Made by a program: the position numbers and the translations under genes
Notes under the pieces: generated by a model
What the model saw: the letters and a program-made list of their open reading frames with translations, nothing else
What the model was told of the DNA's origin: nothing
Database searches by the model: none
From: Magnetococcales bacterium
Lineage (GTDB): Bacteria > Pseudomonadota > Magnetococcia > Magnetococcales > JADFYX01
DNA length: 64,000 bases
NCBI GenBank assembly: GCA_002753565.1
Contig: PEAM01000019.1
Location: forward strand, 1-64,000
Reading direction: 5' to 3'
In this document: piece by piece, positions 25,899 through 35,651 of the stretch
Numbering within the stretch: the stretch's first letter is position 1
Layout: each line of letters begins with the position of its first letter

Positions 25899-28232
25899 CT
25901 AACCCTTCAGGGCCTGTTGAACCAAACCGGGAATCCGTTTAGAGTTGCGAGAATAGACCGCCTCCCGAATCTGTTCAAACACCTCAGCCTGAGCGGCCTC
26001 ATAGTTGGAACACTGTTCAATTAAGGTGTCGCACAACGCCACAATCTTTCCTGACTCAAAGGGGGGAAGGGCGGCAATCTGCCGCAACCCTTCCGCCCTC
26101 TTTTGGGCAATTTCATCGGGTATGGCTGTTTTTCTTTCACCCTGACTCTCCCCATCCCCGGCAGAAGTGCCCAAATATTGATGCATCAACGGCATCAGGC
26201 GATCCAGATCCACCGGCTTGGTCAAAAAGTGAGAGATCCCTGCCTCCCGTGCCTGCCCTTCCAGCCCGACAAACGCATCGGCAGAGAGGCCGATAATCGG
26301 CAGGTCGAGGAGTTCAGGATGTTGGCGAATGGCCCGGCTGGCATCCATCCCATCCATCACCGGCATATGTAGATCCATAAAAATCAGGTCCGGTCGCCAA
26401 GAGAGAGCCAGCGCCACCCCGACCTGACCATTTTCGGCAATTTTTGCCGTCAATCCTGCCTCCTCCAGCACCGCCATCAACATCTCCTGGTTCATGGGGT
26501 TATCCTCAACCAGAAGAATTTTTACACCCGGTCTGAAGGTGTAAGAGAGCCAGTTGGTCTCCTCCACCACCTTCTCCTGTCCTGCCACTGCATGCAGTGG
26601 CAGGCGAACCGTAAAGATGGAGCCGACATCCACCTCACTCAGAGCGGAGACCGAGCCGCCAAGAATTTCAACCAGACTTTTCACGATGGCCAGTCCCAAA
26701 CCAGTGCCGCCATGCTGGCGAGTGGTGGAGCTGTCGGCCTGCTCAAAGGGCTGAAAAACCGCCTGCAGCCGATCAGGTGGAATACCAACCCCCTGATCTT
26801 CTATCTGAAAGAGCATCTCCTGCCCCTCCAGAAGCACCCGCAGGGTGACCTCTTTTCCCTTGCCGGTAAATTTAATGGCATTGTCAACCAGGTTGATTAA
26901 AATCTGGTTTAAGCGGGTCCGATCGGTTTGGACCTTTCTGGGTAGATCCGGGTCGATATCATAATGGACACGCACCCCTTTTTCGGCGGCTCGATCTTTG
27001 CTGATCTGGTAGAGGCTCTGTACCAGAAGGCGAATATCCACATCCTCCACCTCGGTCTCCACCTTGCCCGCTTCAATTTTGGCCAGATCCAGTACATTGT
27101 TGATAATCTCTGTCAGGCTCACTCCGCTGACACGAATATTTTCCAGGTATTGCAAAAAACGGGGGGAGATCTGGCTGCGGTGCTTCAACAGGATGCGGGA
27201 GAAGCCGACGATGGCGTTGAGGGGGGTACGGATTTCGTGGCTGACGTTGGCTAAAAAGGAGGTTTTGGCCAGGCTGGCGTTTTCCGCCTCCACCTTGGCC
27301 TTGATCAAGGCATCTTCCACCTGCTTGCGCTCGATAAGGCCGGCCAGAATGTTGGTGATGGAGAGCAGAAAATCTTCCTCTTCCGGGTCACGGACATGGT
27401 CCTCGGCCAGATAGAGGTTGATTACCCCCAACAGCCGGTCATTGGATAAGATGGGATAGCAGTAGTGGCCGTGGGGCTGCATTCCTTCATAGGTTACCTC
27501 ATGGCGGTGGTCTATGGTGCCCGAAAAAACCGGCTTGCGGGTTGCTGCAGCCCGACCACACAGACAGAAGCCCGGCGCTACCTGCTTGCAGGTTGTCAGG
27601 AGTGTTTCGGACATCCCTCGATGCACAGCCAGATGGAGTGTGCCATCCTCCTCGGCCAGAAAGAGGGTGCCTCGGGCCTGAACCGACAGCCAGGGAACCG
27701 AAAAAATCAGATCCAGGGCGACGCCAAGCTGTTCGGAGAGAGAGAGAGGCTCCAGGGAGGTTCGCATCAAGGCGCAACTGACCATACGAGAGTGGTTGGC
27801 CCGTTCTGTCCAGGATCTTAAATCCCGCAGCTCCGCTTGCAGGGTAATGTTCTCATCGCTCAACGCCAACACCTTGGCGTTGATTTTGTCCTGGCTCAGA
27901 GCGTGATGTAAATCGGCCTTGAACTGCTTGAGAATAGAGCGGGTGACAATACCGATAAACTGCTGCTGGTCAAAAACCGGCAGAGCCGGATAGCCCCCCT
28001 TCTCCATCCGCAACGAGACCGCATCCACCTCTTCCCCTAACTGAATGCGAGCTGTTAACGGTAGAGGCTCAGCTTTTTTTCCGTGTGGAAAAGAGTGGAT
28101 ACCAGCAAAAACCCCCTCTTCAACCACCACCACATACCCCTCCCCAAAAGGGTCTCCCAAAAGGTGTGAAACCTCCTGAATGGAACCAAGCTGTGGAAAA
28201 GAGTCTTTGACCAGATAATCTATACGCATCAT
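25899..28232 (-). CDS. Hybrid histidine kinase with GAF and receiver
   Basis: The 777-residue protein has no signal peptide or membrane helix. Residues 1-110 resemble CBS-like domains (P-V-F-D-Q-Q-Q-F-I-G-I-V) and are followed by a coiled segment. A GAF domain (about 150-305) has C223-L-C-G and H-x-x-H, H-G-H-Y-C landmarks. The HisKA His is H332 in S-H-E-I-R-T-P-L. The HATPase (about 430-550) has G-T-G-L-G-L-A-I, and the receiver (about 575-690) has M-D-L-H-M-P-V-M-D-G. GGAGGAATA precedes the start. The GAF is closely similar to that of the 1212-residue kinase at 43969. It may sense a ligand or redox state in the cytoplasm; the partner is unknown. Confidence 0.88.
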   Translation of the reverse strand: MMRIDYLVKDSFPQLGSIQEVSHLLGDPFGEGYVVVVEEGVFAGIHSFPHGKKAEPLPLTARIQLGEEVDAVSLRMEKGGYPALPVFDQQQFIGIVTRSILKQFKADLHHALSQDKINAKVLALSDENITLQAELRDLRSWTERANHSRMVSCALMRTSLEPLSLSEQLGVALDLIFSVPWLSVQARGTLFLAEEDGTLHLAVHRGMSETLLTTCKQVAPGFCLCGRAAATRKPVFSGTIDHRHEVTYEGMQPHGHYCYPILSNDRLLGVINLYLAEDHVRDPEEEDFLLSITNILAGLIERKQVEDALIKAKVEAENASLAKTSFLANVSHEIRTPLNAIVGFSRILLKHRSQISPRFLQYLENIRVSGVSLTEIINNVLDLAKIEAGKVETEVEDVDIRLLVQSLYQISKDRAAEKGVRVHYDIDPDLPRKVQTDRTRLNQILINLVDNAIKFTGKGKEVTLRVLLEGQEMLFQIEDQGVGIPPDRLQAVFQPFEQADSSTTRQHGGTGLGLAIVKSLVEILGGSVSALSEVDVGSIFTVRLPLHAVAGQEKVVEETNWLSYTFRPGVKILLVEDNPMNQEMLMAVLEEAGLTAKIAENGQVGVALALSWRPDLIFMDLHMPVMDGMDASRAIRQHPELLDLPIIGLSADAFVGLEGQAREAGISHFLTKPVDLDRLMPLMHQYLGTSAGDGESQGERKTAIPDEIAQKRAEGLRQIAALPPFESGKIVALCDTLIEQCSNYEAAQAEVFEQIREAVYSRNSKRIPGLVQQALKG

Positions 28233-28393
28233 TATTCCTCCCCCGTATTCTCCCTTATTGTTGGGAGCTTTTCGGTTATAATGACAGTTATTCCAGCGAG
28301 CAGTCTTTCACATTCATACCAAGAATGTAATAATAATCGACTTTTTTTTAAAACAATCTCTACCATCTGCCAAGGATACCAGGCCATCTCTTT

Positions 28394-30376
28394 ATGTTAA
28401 CTGTTGATAAAATCGATAAATATTTTGGACATCACTGCCTTTTTCATGAGGCCTCACTGGTTGTGCATCCTGGTGAAAAAGTGGGGCTGGTCGGCGCGAA
28501 CGGTTCGGGAAAAACCACTCTTTTCCGCCTCATTGAAGGTAAACAGGAGATCGATAGCGGGGAGATAACCCTGATTGGCAACTGCCGAATCGGCCTGCTT
28601 CGACAAGAGTTGGAGGAGTCTCATCGCCCCCTGCTGCTGGAGACTCTGGAGGGAGATCCGGAGCTCTCGCAACTACGCCGAGAGCGAGCCACGCTTCAAC
28701 ACACCTTGGAGCAGACAGAGGGAACGCCTCCCACCTCGGTGACCGATCGACTTGGAGAGGTGGACCACCGACTCGAAGAGATTGACGCCTTCAGTGCCGA
28801 AAGCCGAGCCGGCTCTATTTTACTGGGGCTGGGTTTTTCCAAAGAGGATTTAGCCCGACCTCTCTCAGCTTTTTCCGGCGGGTGGCGAATGCGGGTTGCG
28901 CTGGCCCAACTGCTCTTTTCTCGGGCCGATCTGATGCTGATGGATGAGCCAACCAACCATCTGGATCTGGAGTCGGTAGCCTGGCTGGAAAAACATCTGA
29001 CCCGGATGGCCGGCACGCTCATCGTCATCTCCCACGACCGAGGATTTCTCAACCGGGTAACCCGCCTGACCGTCGCCTTGGAAAATCGTGAGCTGATCCG
29101 CTATGTCGGTTCCTATGACAGCTACGAAAAACAGCGAGAAGAGAGAAGACGGCTGCTGGTCAAAAGTGCCGAAAAGCAGGATCAGGAGATTGAACAGATA
29201 GAGCAGTTTATCAATCGATTCCGCGCCCAGGCCACCAAAGCCAAGCAGGTTCAGAGCCGGGTGAAACATCTGGAAAAAATTGTCCGGGTCAAACGTCCGC
29301 CAGCCGAGCCAGCCACACCGGTCATCCGACTGCCCACTCCCCCCCCCTGCGCCCAGGAGGTGCTTGCCCTGAAGGGAATCAGCAAAAGGTTTGATGACAA
29401 CATTCTCTTCGATAACCTGCACCTCAAACTGGAAAAAGGCAAAAAAGTGGGGCTGCTTGGTCCCAACGGTGTAGGAAAAAGCTCTCTTTTAAAGATCATT
29501 ACCGGTGAGTTGAGTGCGGATGCCGGAGAGGTCATACCGGGGGATCGGGTGAAGGTTGCCCATTTTGCCCAGCACACCCTGGCATCACTCAATCCAGAGC
29601 ACACCCTTTTGGAGTCGGCTGAAACTTCAGCGCCCTCAGGTTTTAAAGAGGGCCAACTGCGGACTGTTCTCGGGGGATTTCTTTTCTCGGGTGATGCTGT
29701 TTTCAAATCGGTTTCGGTGCTTTCCGGTGGTGAAAAAGCCCGTCTGGCCCTGGCCCGTCTGCTGCTCTCTGGCGCCAACTTTCTGCTGTTGGATGAGCCA
29801 ACCAACCATCTGGATATGGGGGCCAGGGCGGCACTGCAAAAAGCTTTGGAGTCTTATAAAGGTACCCTCATCATCATCACCCATGATCGAGATCTGATGG
29901 AGCAGGTTTGTGACCAGTTTTGGATTGTCGGCAATCAGAAGGTGACTCTGTGGGAGTCGGATCTCTCCCACTATCTGGAGCAGGTCACCCTTCAGGAGGG
30001 GGAGGATAATGTCGCCAAATCGGTAACAGAAGGGGGGGAGAGCAGCACCCCTGTCAAACGGGGCAACAAGGAGATGCGCCAAGAGACTGCCCGTATTCGA
30101 CAGCAGTTTCAGCAGGCCACCCGGACAGCCAAAAAGAGAATCGCTCAACTGGAAAAGGAGATCCAGAAGGCCGAAAAGGATTTACAGTTGGTAGAGGAGA
30201 GGCTGGCCCATCCCGAGATCCATGCGAATCCCGATAAAAATGAGCTAAAATCACTTGTTAGCCAAAGTGGAAAGCTTCATGCTTTTCTGGCGTCTGGCAT
30301 GACCGAGTGGGAAGCCCTCTCTCTGGAGATAGAGAACCATGAAGAGGCGGCCAATCAGGCCATGGCGGAGCTCTAG
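28394..30376 (+). CDS. ABC-F family ATPase (Uup/YheS-like)
   Basis: The 660-residue protein has two tandem ABC domains and no membrane segments. Domain 1 has G-A-N-G-S-G-K-T-T, F-S-G-G-W-R-M-R and M-D-E-P-T-N-H-L-D. Domain 2 has G-P-N-G-V-G-K-S-S, L-S-G-G-E-K-A-R and L-D-E-P-T-N-H-L-D. The linker between them is the P-site-binding type, and residues about 555-655 form a charged coiled coil, as in Uup or YheS. ABC-F proteins bind the ribosome E site and relieve stalling. A specific antibiotic role is not supported. The stop abuts repeat copy 2 at 30376. Confidence 0.9.
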   Translation: MLTVDKIDKYFGHHCLFHEASLVVHPGEKVGLVGANGSGKTTLFRLIEGKQEIDSGEITLIGNCRIGLLRQELEESHRPLLLETLEGDPELSQLRRERATLQHTLEQTEGTPPTSVTDRLGEVDHRLEEIDAFSAESRAGSILLGLGFSKEDLARPLSAFSGGWRMRVALAQLLFSRADLMLMDEPTNHLDLESVAWLEKHLTRMAGTLIVISHDRGFLNRVTRLTVALENRELIRYVGSYDSYEKQREERRRLLVKSAEKQDQEIEQIEQFINRFRAQATKAKQVQSRVKHLEKIVRVKRPPAEPATPVIRLPTPPPCAQEVLALKGISKRFDDNILFDNLHLKLEKGKKVGLLGPNGVGKSSLLKIITGELSADAGEVIPGDRVKVAHFAQHTLASLNPEHTLLESAETSAPSGFKEGQLRTVLGGFLFSGDAVFKSVSVLSGGEKARLALARLLLSGANFLLLDEPTNHLDMGARAALQKALESYKGTLIIITHDRDLMEQVCDQFWIVGNQKVTLWESDLSHYLEQVTLQEGEDNVAKSVTEGGESSTPVKRGNKEMRQETARIRQQFQQATRTAKKRIAQLEKEIQKAEKDLQLVEERLAHPEIHANPDKNELKSLVSQSGKLHAFLASGMTEWEALSLEIENHEEAANQAMAEL

Positions 30377-30485
30377 AGATTCCAAACCAATGGGTGCCAC
30401 AATAGTGGTGGATGGATCTGGGAAGGCACGGATGCCTCCCCAGCGGTTTTGGACAGCGCCCAAGGTCCTAAGTCTTTGACTTTGC
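30376..30485 (-). repeat. Structured intergenic repeat, copy 2
   Basis: Reading the minus strand gives the same order as copy 1. AAAGTC-aaa-GACTT is followed by TTGGG-cgctg-TCCAA, then a 9-bp stem pairing 30435-30443 with 30418-30426 (8-nt loop), and then the boundary motif ending in GAATCTC at 30376. Compared with copy 1, the changed bases in the second and third stems become G-U pairs on this strand and A-C mismatches on the other. The element directly abuts the ABC-F stop codon. Confidence 0.75.
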
Positions 30486-31025
30486 TTTTTTTTAATTTTA
30501 AAAGCGTGGGGGTTTTGGGGCCTGCAAGGCCTCCCAATATCTTGGACCATTCATGCCCTTCTAACTGCCGTTTTCAGGATGATCTCTATACAATCAGTCC
30601 ACTGCAGGGTGGGGAGTCCTCTGACTTTCGGTAACCTGTTGCTCTTCGACACATCCAGCCGAGCCGGAGCCATAGAAAAAGTCGGGAATAGTTCGCGACG
30701 CTCTATCGACAGTATGCTCCAAAATATTATTAAAAAACCCCTGATAAAGATCATCCTTCTGGCTATTCATGGTACGCCTCCTTTGCGGGATGAGAATCCC
30801 ATAGATGGAATAAGTGCTGTACCCTTTTCAGGTCTGCAACTGCAGTGCCAAAAGGTTTCATCCAGATTTTATCCTCTCTTCCCCTTCAAAAAAGAGGGTG
30901 ACAATAATCTCCATTTTAACATGGAGGTATGTTATGCTCCCCACTGCCAACATTCTGCAGACCAGGCCAGCATGGAAAAGATCCTTCCTGCCAAGCCCTT
31001 TTTGCCCGATAAGGAACCCTAACCC
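30486..31025. other. Intergenic region upstream of the haem-binding membrane protein
   Basis: This 540-base stretch has several short open frames on both strands, but none has a credible ribosome-binding site or recognisable protein character. A T8 tract and an A/T-rich box at 30487-30503 lie right after repeat copy 2. Promoter elements for 31026 must be here; I cannot place them. Confidence 0.5.
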
Positions 31026-31826
31026 ATGTCCAATCCATCACCGGAGAAAAAAGTCGTTATCAAGGTGGTCACAGTCTCCATTGTCATGCTTCTTTTGAGC
31101 TATTCGGTCATTTTCTATCTGATCCGAGGTGTTATTGAGCAAGAGTCCATGCTGAACATGATTCAAAAGTCTCGTGCTCTGACCGTACAATTGGAACAGG
31201 TACGTCATACCGTCTCCGGGATGGTGGCCGAAGGGGTGTTTGATCCGGGATTGTTGACGGAGGCACAAAAATATATTCAGCGTAAAGGGGCCAAAAGCAA
31301 AGATGAGATCATCAAGGTAGCGCGATTGACCCGCTTCTACCAAACCATCCCCATCGTCTCCAGCCTGAAAATTGCCCAGACAAGGTCCACCGATGCCCAC
31401 TACCAATTTCGGGTTGTCCGTGTTGGCGCAAGAAACCCCAATAGCGAAGCGACCCCTATAGAAAAAAAGATGCTCGAAAAAATGGCCGAGAAAAACCTGC
31501 CCGAACATTGGCAAATCGATCAGGAAAAGAACGCCCTGCGCTACATGCGGGCCATCATCATGAAAAAAGAGTGTCTGCTCTGTCACGGCACCGAAAAGGA
31601 CTACCCCCAGGGGAAAGGCTATGATCCCCTGGGCATTAAAATGGAGCGGTGGTCTCTGGGTGAACAGCGGGGGGCCTTTGAAATCATTTCCGACTTAAAA
31701 CCCCTGCAAGAGGCGGTGCGAAGGGTTCAACATACCTTGATTGGAATCGGGGTTGTGCTGGTGATACTTCTTATTTTCTCTGCCCCTTTTTGGTTTAACA
31801 TTCTCCTTGCTCGGAAAAAAACTTAA
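31026..31826 (+). CDS. Membrane-anchored DUF3365 (Tll0287-like) haem-binding protein
   Basis: The 266-residue protein has an N-terminal membrane helix (about 11-34), an extracytoplasmic domain and a second helix (about 237-260) with a short basic tail. Residues C183-L-L-C186-H187 form a c-type haem motif in the late part of the domain, characteristic of the Tll0287/DUF3365 sensor family. No kinase, HAMP or methyl-accepting module follows, so it is a stand-alone sensor or a redox partner. Related domains occur in the two hybrid kinases at 38636 and 43969. ATG 31026 is the only reasonable start. Haem attachment would require periplasmic cytochrome c maturation. Confidence 0.8.
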   Translation: MSNPSPEKKVVIKVVTVSIVMLLLSYSVIFYLIRGVIEQESMLNMIQKSRALTVQLEQVRHTVSGMVAEGVFDPGLLTEAQKYIQRKGAKSKDEIIKVARLTRFYQTIPIVSSLKIAQTRSTDAHYQFRVVRVGARNPNSEATPIEKKMLEKMAEKNLPEHWQIDQEKNALRYMRAIIMKKECLLCHGTEKDYPQGKGYDPLGIKMERWSLGEQRGAFEIISDLKPLQEAVRRVQHTLIGIGVVLVILLIFSAPFWFNILLARKKT

Positions 31827-31876
31827 AAAAAAACCCGAGGAGTCTTGAGATCATCCAATCTCTCAAGACTCCTCGG
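31825..31876 (-). terminator. Rho-independent terminator of nhaA
   Basis: A perfect 16-bp inverted repeat pairs 31835-31850 with 31861-31876 around a 10-nt loop. A run of A residues on the plus strand (31825-31833) becomes T on the minus strand after the stem. It lies about 85 bp past the nhaA stop and also abuts the convergent haem-protein stop. Confidence 0.9.
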
Positions 31877-31960
31877 ATGGGTACATTCATTCTGTCGTTG
31901 AGAAAACCCCTCTGTTTGGCCTGTAGAAGAGCCTCACACTACCCCGTTCAACCCATTCCC

Positions 31961-33358
31961 TTAATCGCTCCCCTCAGAAGGGGTATCTTCAGGTAGATGA
32001 GGGGTGTTTCCGGCCAGATACAACCAGAGATACCCCCCCAATCCCGCAATCAGAGAGGCGATCAAAATACCGCTCTTGGCCGATAGCAGAAGGTTGGGTT
32101 GATGAAGAAAGGCCAACTCTGCAATAAAGATGGACATGGTAAAACCGATTCCACTCAACAGCCCCAAGCCGGCTATATGGGTAAAGCGGGTTTGGTGAGG
32201 CAGTTGACCGATGCCCAATTTTAGCGCCAGCCAGCAAGAGCCGGCAATACCCAAAAATTTACCACCAACCAACCCCACAATAACGGCCAGTGTAACCGGG
32301 TGTTCCACCATTTTTCCTAAGGAAGAAAAATCCATGGGAACGCCAGCGTTGATTAAGGCAAAGATAGGAATAACCACAAAAGCTACAGGCATGTGCAGCG
32401 CATGCTCCAAGCGCTGCAGAGGTGGCTCTACCCGATAGATGCCTGTCTCCAGATTTTGGACGACTCTCTGCAAACGTTCGTTGACCAAAATGTTGTCACC
32501 CGGCTGATAACTCGCATCAAACCGGTTGAGCAGCTCTTTCAGCCGCTTTCTGAAAAGGACAGGATCATATTTGGAGCCAGCAGGAATGGTAAAGGCGGTC
32601 AAAACCCCCGCCAACGTAGCATGCACACCTGACTTTAACAGAGCAAACCAGAGAACTGTGCCCAAGAGAAAATAGGGGAGGGGGTGCCTGACTCCTGCCC
32701 TGTTCATGGCAATAAGAAGAGACAGCACCACAGCAGACGCCAACAAAGCCTGAAGAACAATCTCTTCCGTATAGGCTACAGCAATGACAATCACCGCCCC
32801 CAGGTCGTCAATGATGGCCAGGGCGACCAAAAAGGTGATCAACGCTTTGGGTACTCGAGATCCCAACAGCGCCAAGGCACCAATGGCAAACGCGATATCG
32901 GTCGCCATGGGGATTCCCCAGCCACGGGCCATATCACCATCAGGGACAACCATGGCATAAAACAGAGCAGGAAAGACCATCCCCCCCACCGCCGCCACAA
33001 CGGGTAGCAGAGCTTGACGAAAATCGGACAACTCCCCGACCAACACCTCCCGTTTAAGCTCCAAGCCAACCAGAAAGAAGAAGAGGGTCATCAGCGCATC
33101 ATTGACCCAGTGCTGCAGAGACTTCTCCAACCCCCACGTACCGATTGTTACCCCCATCGGTGTATGGATCAGGTGCTGGTAGGATTCCGAATAGCTGCTA
33201 TTAGCCCAAACCAAGGCAAGAAGTGCAGAGGCCATAAGGAGCAGGCTTGAGGTGGTTTGTCGATGAATAAACTCCTCAAACGGTTCTAGGATCCTATCAA
33301 AAGCTTTCTCCCAAGGGGCATGAAACACCTTGCCCCTTTTTTTCTGTTTTTCTTTCAT
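31961..33358 (-). CDS. nhaA: Na+/H+ antiporter NhaA
   Basis: The 465-residue protein is very hydrophobic with about 11-12 membrane helices. It matches NhaA in the middle: P-M-A-T-D-I-A-F-A-I-G and A-I-I-D-D-L-G-A-V, the latter carrying the paired Asp of the transport site, and the later V-P-I-F-A-L-I-N-A-G-V. NhaA exports Na+ in exchange for two H+, controlling pH and sodium. It is about 75 residues longer than E. coli NhaA, mainly as an extended N-terminus and C-terminal tail. GGTGAGAG precedes the start. It has no co-transcribed neighbour and has its own terminator. Confidence 0.95.
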   Translation of the reverse strand: MKEKQKKRGKVFHAPWEKAFDRILEPFEEFIHRQTTSSLLLMASALLALVWANSSYSESYQHLIHTPMGVTIGTWGLEKSLQHWVNDALMTLFFFLVGLELKREVLVGELSDFRQALLPVVAAVGGMVFPALFYAMVVPDGDMARGWGIPMATDIAFAIGALALLGSRVPKALITFLVALAIIDDLGAVIVIAVAYTEEIVLQALLASAVVLSLLIAMNRAGVRHPLPYFLLGTVLWFALLKSGVHATLAGVLTAFTIPAGSKYDPVLFRKRLKELLNRFDASYQPGDNILVNERLQRVVQNLETGIYRVEPPLQRLEHALHMPVAFVVIPIFALINAGVPMDFSSLGKMVEHPVTLAVIVGLVGGKFLGIAGSCWLALKLGIGQLPHQTRFTHIAGLGLLSGIGFTMSIFIAELAFLHQPNLLLSAKSGILIASLIAGLGGYLWLYLAGNTPHLPEDTPSEGSD

Positions 33359-33643
33359 TTTCTCTCACCCTAATAACAAAACGACCAAAAGAAGAGAACA
33401 GCCTCCTCTTACAAACAGTCACATTAACCTGGGAATATAACAAGATTTCATCCAATCAAACAACCCGACAAAAGGGAGTATGATAAATCAGCCCTATTTA
33501 TCTTCTCTGATGATGTTGAGTAGAAGCAGAGGCTTGCTCCGAGCGTTTCTTGGAACCCTTGGCGGCGGTTTCTGCTATAATCCTGGAAACGGTAGATGGG
33601 CGTTGGACTACCTCACCCCCATGGACAAACGATCGAGACTAAA

Positions 33644-33835
33644 ATGAAAAGACAAACCAAAATTCAACTTGTTGTCACGCTGATAGGAGTGGTTGCTGGT
33701 GGGTTTCTTGGCTATGCGATCAATCGTGGCCTTGGTGCTGACGGACTCAGAAACAGTCATCTTTGGATGATGGGTGGGGGGGCGGTTGCCTTTATCCGGG
33801 TGCGCATGTTGTCGGCCATGAACCATCTTCTGTAA
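33644..33835 (+). CDS. Small membrane protein
   Basis: This frame of 63 residues begins K-R-Q-T-K-I-Q and continues with a hydrophobic stretch V-V-T-L-I-G-V-V-A-G-G-F-L-G-Y-A-I that predicts one membrane helix, plus a second, weaker Gly/Ala segment. I chose ATG 33644; the frame opens further upstream. I recognise no family. Composition and position argue for a real gene, but the ribosome-binding site is only moderate and it could be chance. Confidence 0.45.
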   Translation: MKRQTKIQLVVTLIGVVAGGFLGYAINRGLGADGLRNSHLWMMGGGAVAFIRVRMLSAMNHLL

Positions 33836-33875
33836 ACGGCAAAACAATCTGGTCGGATCTCCCCCAGAACCACAA

Positions 33876-33904
33876 AGGGGTTAACGTATCCTACGCTAAC
33901 CCCT
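33876..33904 (-). terminator. Terminator-like hairpin after tRNA-Gln
   Basis: AGGGGTTA at 33876-33883 pairs with TAACCCCT at 33897-33904. The stem is extended by several more pairs, but there is only a short T-run on the minus strand. It lies 9 bp past the tRNA end, so it probably ends tRNA transcription. Confidence 0.65.
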
Positions 33905-33913
33905 TATGGTCAA

Positions 33914-33987
33914 TGGCTGGCGGACTAGGATTCGAACCTAGGCTGAAGGAGTCAGAGTCCTTTGTCCTACCGTTAGACGATCCGCCA
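33914..33987 (-). tRNA. tRNA-Gln, anticodon CUG
   Basis: The minus strand folds into a full cloverleaf of 74 nt with encoded CCA. The acceptor TGGCGGA pairs with TCCGCCA, the anticodon stem AAGGA/TCCTT encloses C-T-C-T-G-A-C, and the T arm contains GGTTCGAATCC. The anticodon CTG reads CAG codons. The U1-A72 pair and G73 are typical of glutamine tRNA. It sits 56 bp downstream of gltX on the same strand and is followed by a hairpin. Confidence 0.95.
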
Positions 33988-34043
33988 ATAGAAGGATCTT
34001 TTACGAGGTCTTGGGCCATCTGTCAAGCGCCATAGAGCCGTTT

Positions 34044-35465
34044 TCAGGATAGCTCCTGCTCTTTTTCTTCCAGGTAGGCCACCCCAGCCTGCAAGCGCGA
34101 GAGGGTTTTTTCCCGTCCCAGCATCTGTAAGGTTTCGTAAATACCCGGAGAGGTTCCGGTTCCGGTCAGGGAGACTCGGACCGGCTGGGCCAGTTTGCCC
34201 ATCTTGATGTCAAATTGATCCATCACCGACACAAAAACCTTTTCAATACCCTCCAGACTCCACTCCGGCAGACTCTCCAGACGGCGGGCCAGTTGGGCCA
34301 ACGGTTTTTTGGAGCTGATCTTCAGATGTTTTTTAGCCGCAGCCGGATCATAGCCCGACAAGGTGTCGACAAATAAAAAGGAGACCTTGGTCGCCATCTC
34401 GACCATGGTTTTGGATCGCTCCTGGAACTCTGGAATGACAGAGAGTAGTTTTTTCTGGTCAACCCCTTCGATACCGAGCTTGACCAGATGATAGTTCAAC
34501 TCCTCCAACAGCTCTTTGGGTTCGGCGTCACGGATATGGTTCCCGTTGATCCAGGTCAGTTTTTCATGGTTGAAAATAGCGGCCGAGCGACCGACTTCAC
34601 AGACATCAAAAAGCTGTTCCATCTCTTCTCGGGAAAAAATCTCCTGGTCCCCATGGGACCAACCCAGCCGGACCAGATAGTTGTTAAGCGCAGAGGGTAA
34701 AAACCCCTCATCCCGATAGGAGAGAACCGAAACAGCCCCGTGGCGCTTGGAGAGCTTTCCACCATCGGCCCCGTGCAGCAGGGGCATATGGGCATACTCC
34801 GGCACCTCCCAGGCCAGGGCTTCAAAAAGCTGAATCTGCCGAGGGGTATTGCTGATGTGATCTTCGCCCCGTATGACCAGGTTGATTCCCATCTGATGAT
34901 CATCCACCACCACCGCCAGGTTATAGGTGGGAGAGCCATCGGAGCGAACCAGAATCAGATCATCCAGCTCATCATTTCTGACCCGAATCTCCCCTTGGAT
35001 CTTATCCTGCCAGACCACCTCGCCTCCCTTGGGCCGCAAAAAGCGGATGACATGGGGGGTCTCTTCGGCAGGAGCGGCCGTACGATGCCGGCAACGTCCA
35101 TCGTAGCGGGGCTTAAGCCCCTCCGCCCGCTGTTTTTCCCGCATCTCGTCCAGCTCTTCCTTGGTGCAGTAACAGCGGTAGGCCCGCTCTCCCACTAAAA
35201 GCTGTTCGGCAATATCCAGGTGTTTTTCAACATTATCCGACTGGTAGAATGGCCCCTCATCCGGGTCCAACCCCATCCAGTGCATGCCGGCCAAAATCGC
35301 ATCGACAGCCTCTTGTTTGGACCGTTCCCGGTCCGTATCTTCAACCCTCAAAATAGTTTTTCCGCCGTAGCGTCGAGCATGAAGATGGCAAAAAAGGGCG
35401 GTTCTCGCCCCGCCAATATGTAAAAATCCGGTAGGGGATGGGGCAAAACGGGTACGCAAAGTCAT
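34044..35465 (-). CDS. gltX: Glutamyl-tRNA synthetase
   Basis: The 473-residue class I synthetase has P-S-P-T-G-F-L-H-I-G-G (HIGH motif) at the N-terminus and G-G-K-L-S-K-R-H-G (KMSKS-type) near the middle. Its C-terminal helical anticodon-binding region is of normal length. I chose ATG 35465; the open frame allows starts 12 and 8 codons upstream, which add only C-x3-C-E-W residues of no family value. It charges tRNA-Glu and, if non-discriminating, tRNA-Gln for GatCAB. The tRNA-Gln gene lies directly downstream. Whether it discriminates between them cannot be judged from the sequence alone. Confidence 0.95.
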   Translation of the reverse strand: MTLRTRFAPSPTGFLHIGGARTALFCHLHARRYGGKTILRVEDTDRERSKQEAVDAILAGMHWMGLDPDEGPFYQSDNVEKHLDIAEQLLVGERAYRCYCTKEELDEMREKQRAEGLKPRYDGRCRHRTAAPAEETPHVIRFLRPKGGEVVWQDKIQGEIRVRNDELDDLILVRSDGSPTYNLAVVVDDHQMGINLVIRGEDHISNTPRQIQLFEALAWEVPEYAHMPLLHGADGGKLSKRHGAVSVLSYRDEGFLPSALNNYLVRLGWSHGDQEIFSREEMEQLFDVCEVGRSAAIFNHEKLTWINGNHIRDAEPKELLEELNYHLVKLGIEGVDQKKLLSVIPEFQERSKTMVEMATKVSFLFVDTLSGYDPAAAKKHLKISSKKPLAQLARRLESLPEWSLEGIEKVFVSVMDQFDIKMGKLAQPVRVSLTGTGTSPGIYETLQMLGREKTLSRLQAGVAYLEEKEQELS

Positions 35466-35610
35466 ATTTTTTCTAGTCCATTCACACATTATCTGACACA
35501 TTTATTCCAAAAAAACTGGCTTATCACACTTTTAATCGAGTTTCCATCACTTTCCGCACTAGCGTATAGATTGTGGTTGATTTAGTATAGAGGGATTTTG
35601 TAAACATCAA

Positions 35611-35630
35611 ACTAATCATTCTCATTCAAA
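35611..35630. promoter_or_regulatory. Possible Fur-like box upstream of SEC-C gene
   Basis: AATCATTCTCATT at 35614-35626, the complement of AATGAGAATGATT, resembles the hexamer array of a Fur box. It lies 26 bp from the GTG start of the SEC-C gene and could also affect gltX. Only one half of the site is good. Confidence 0.25.
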
Positions 35631-35651
35631 TAGTATTAAGGAGCCGTAACT

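Noticed and set aside
30551-31022. Short frames on both strands before the haem-binding protein
   Set aside because: None has a good ribosome-binding site or a sensible protein composition.
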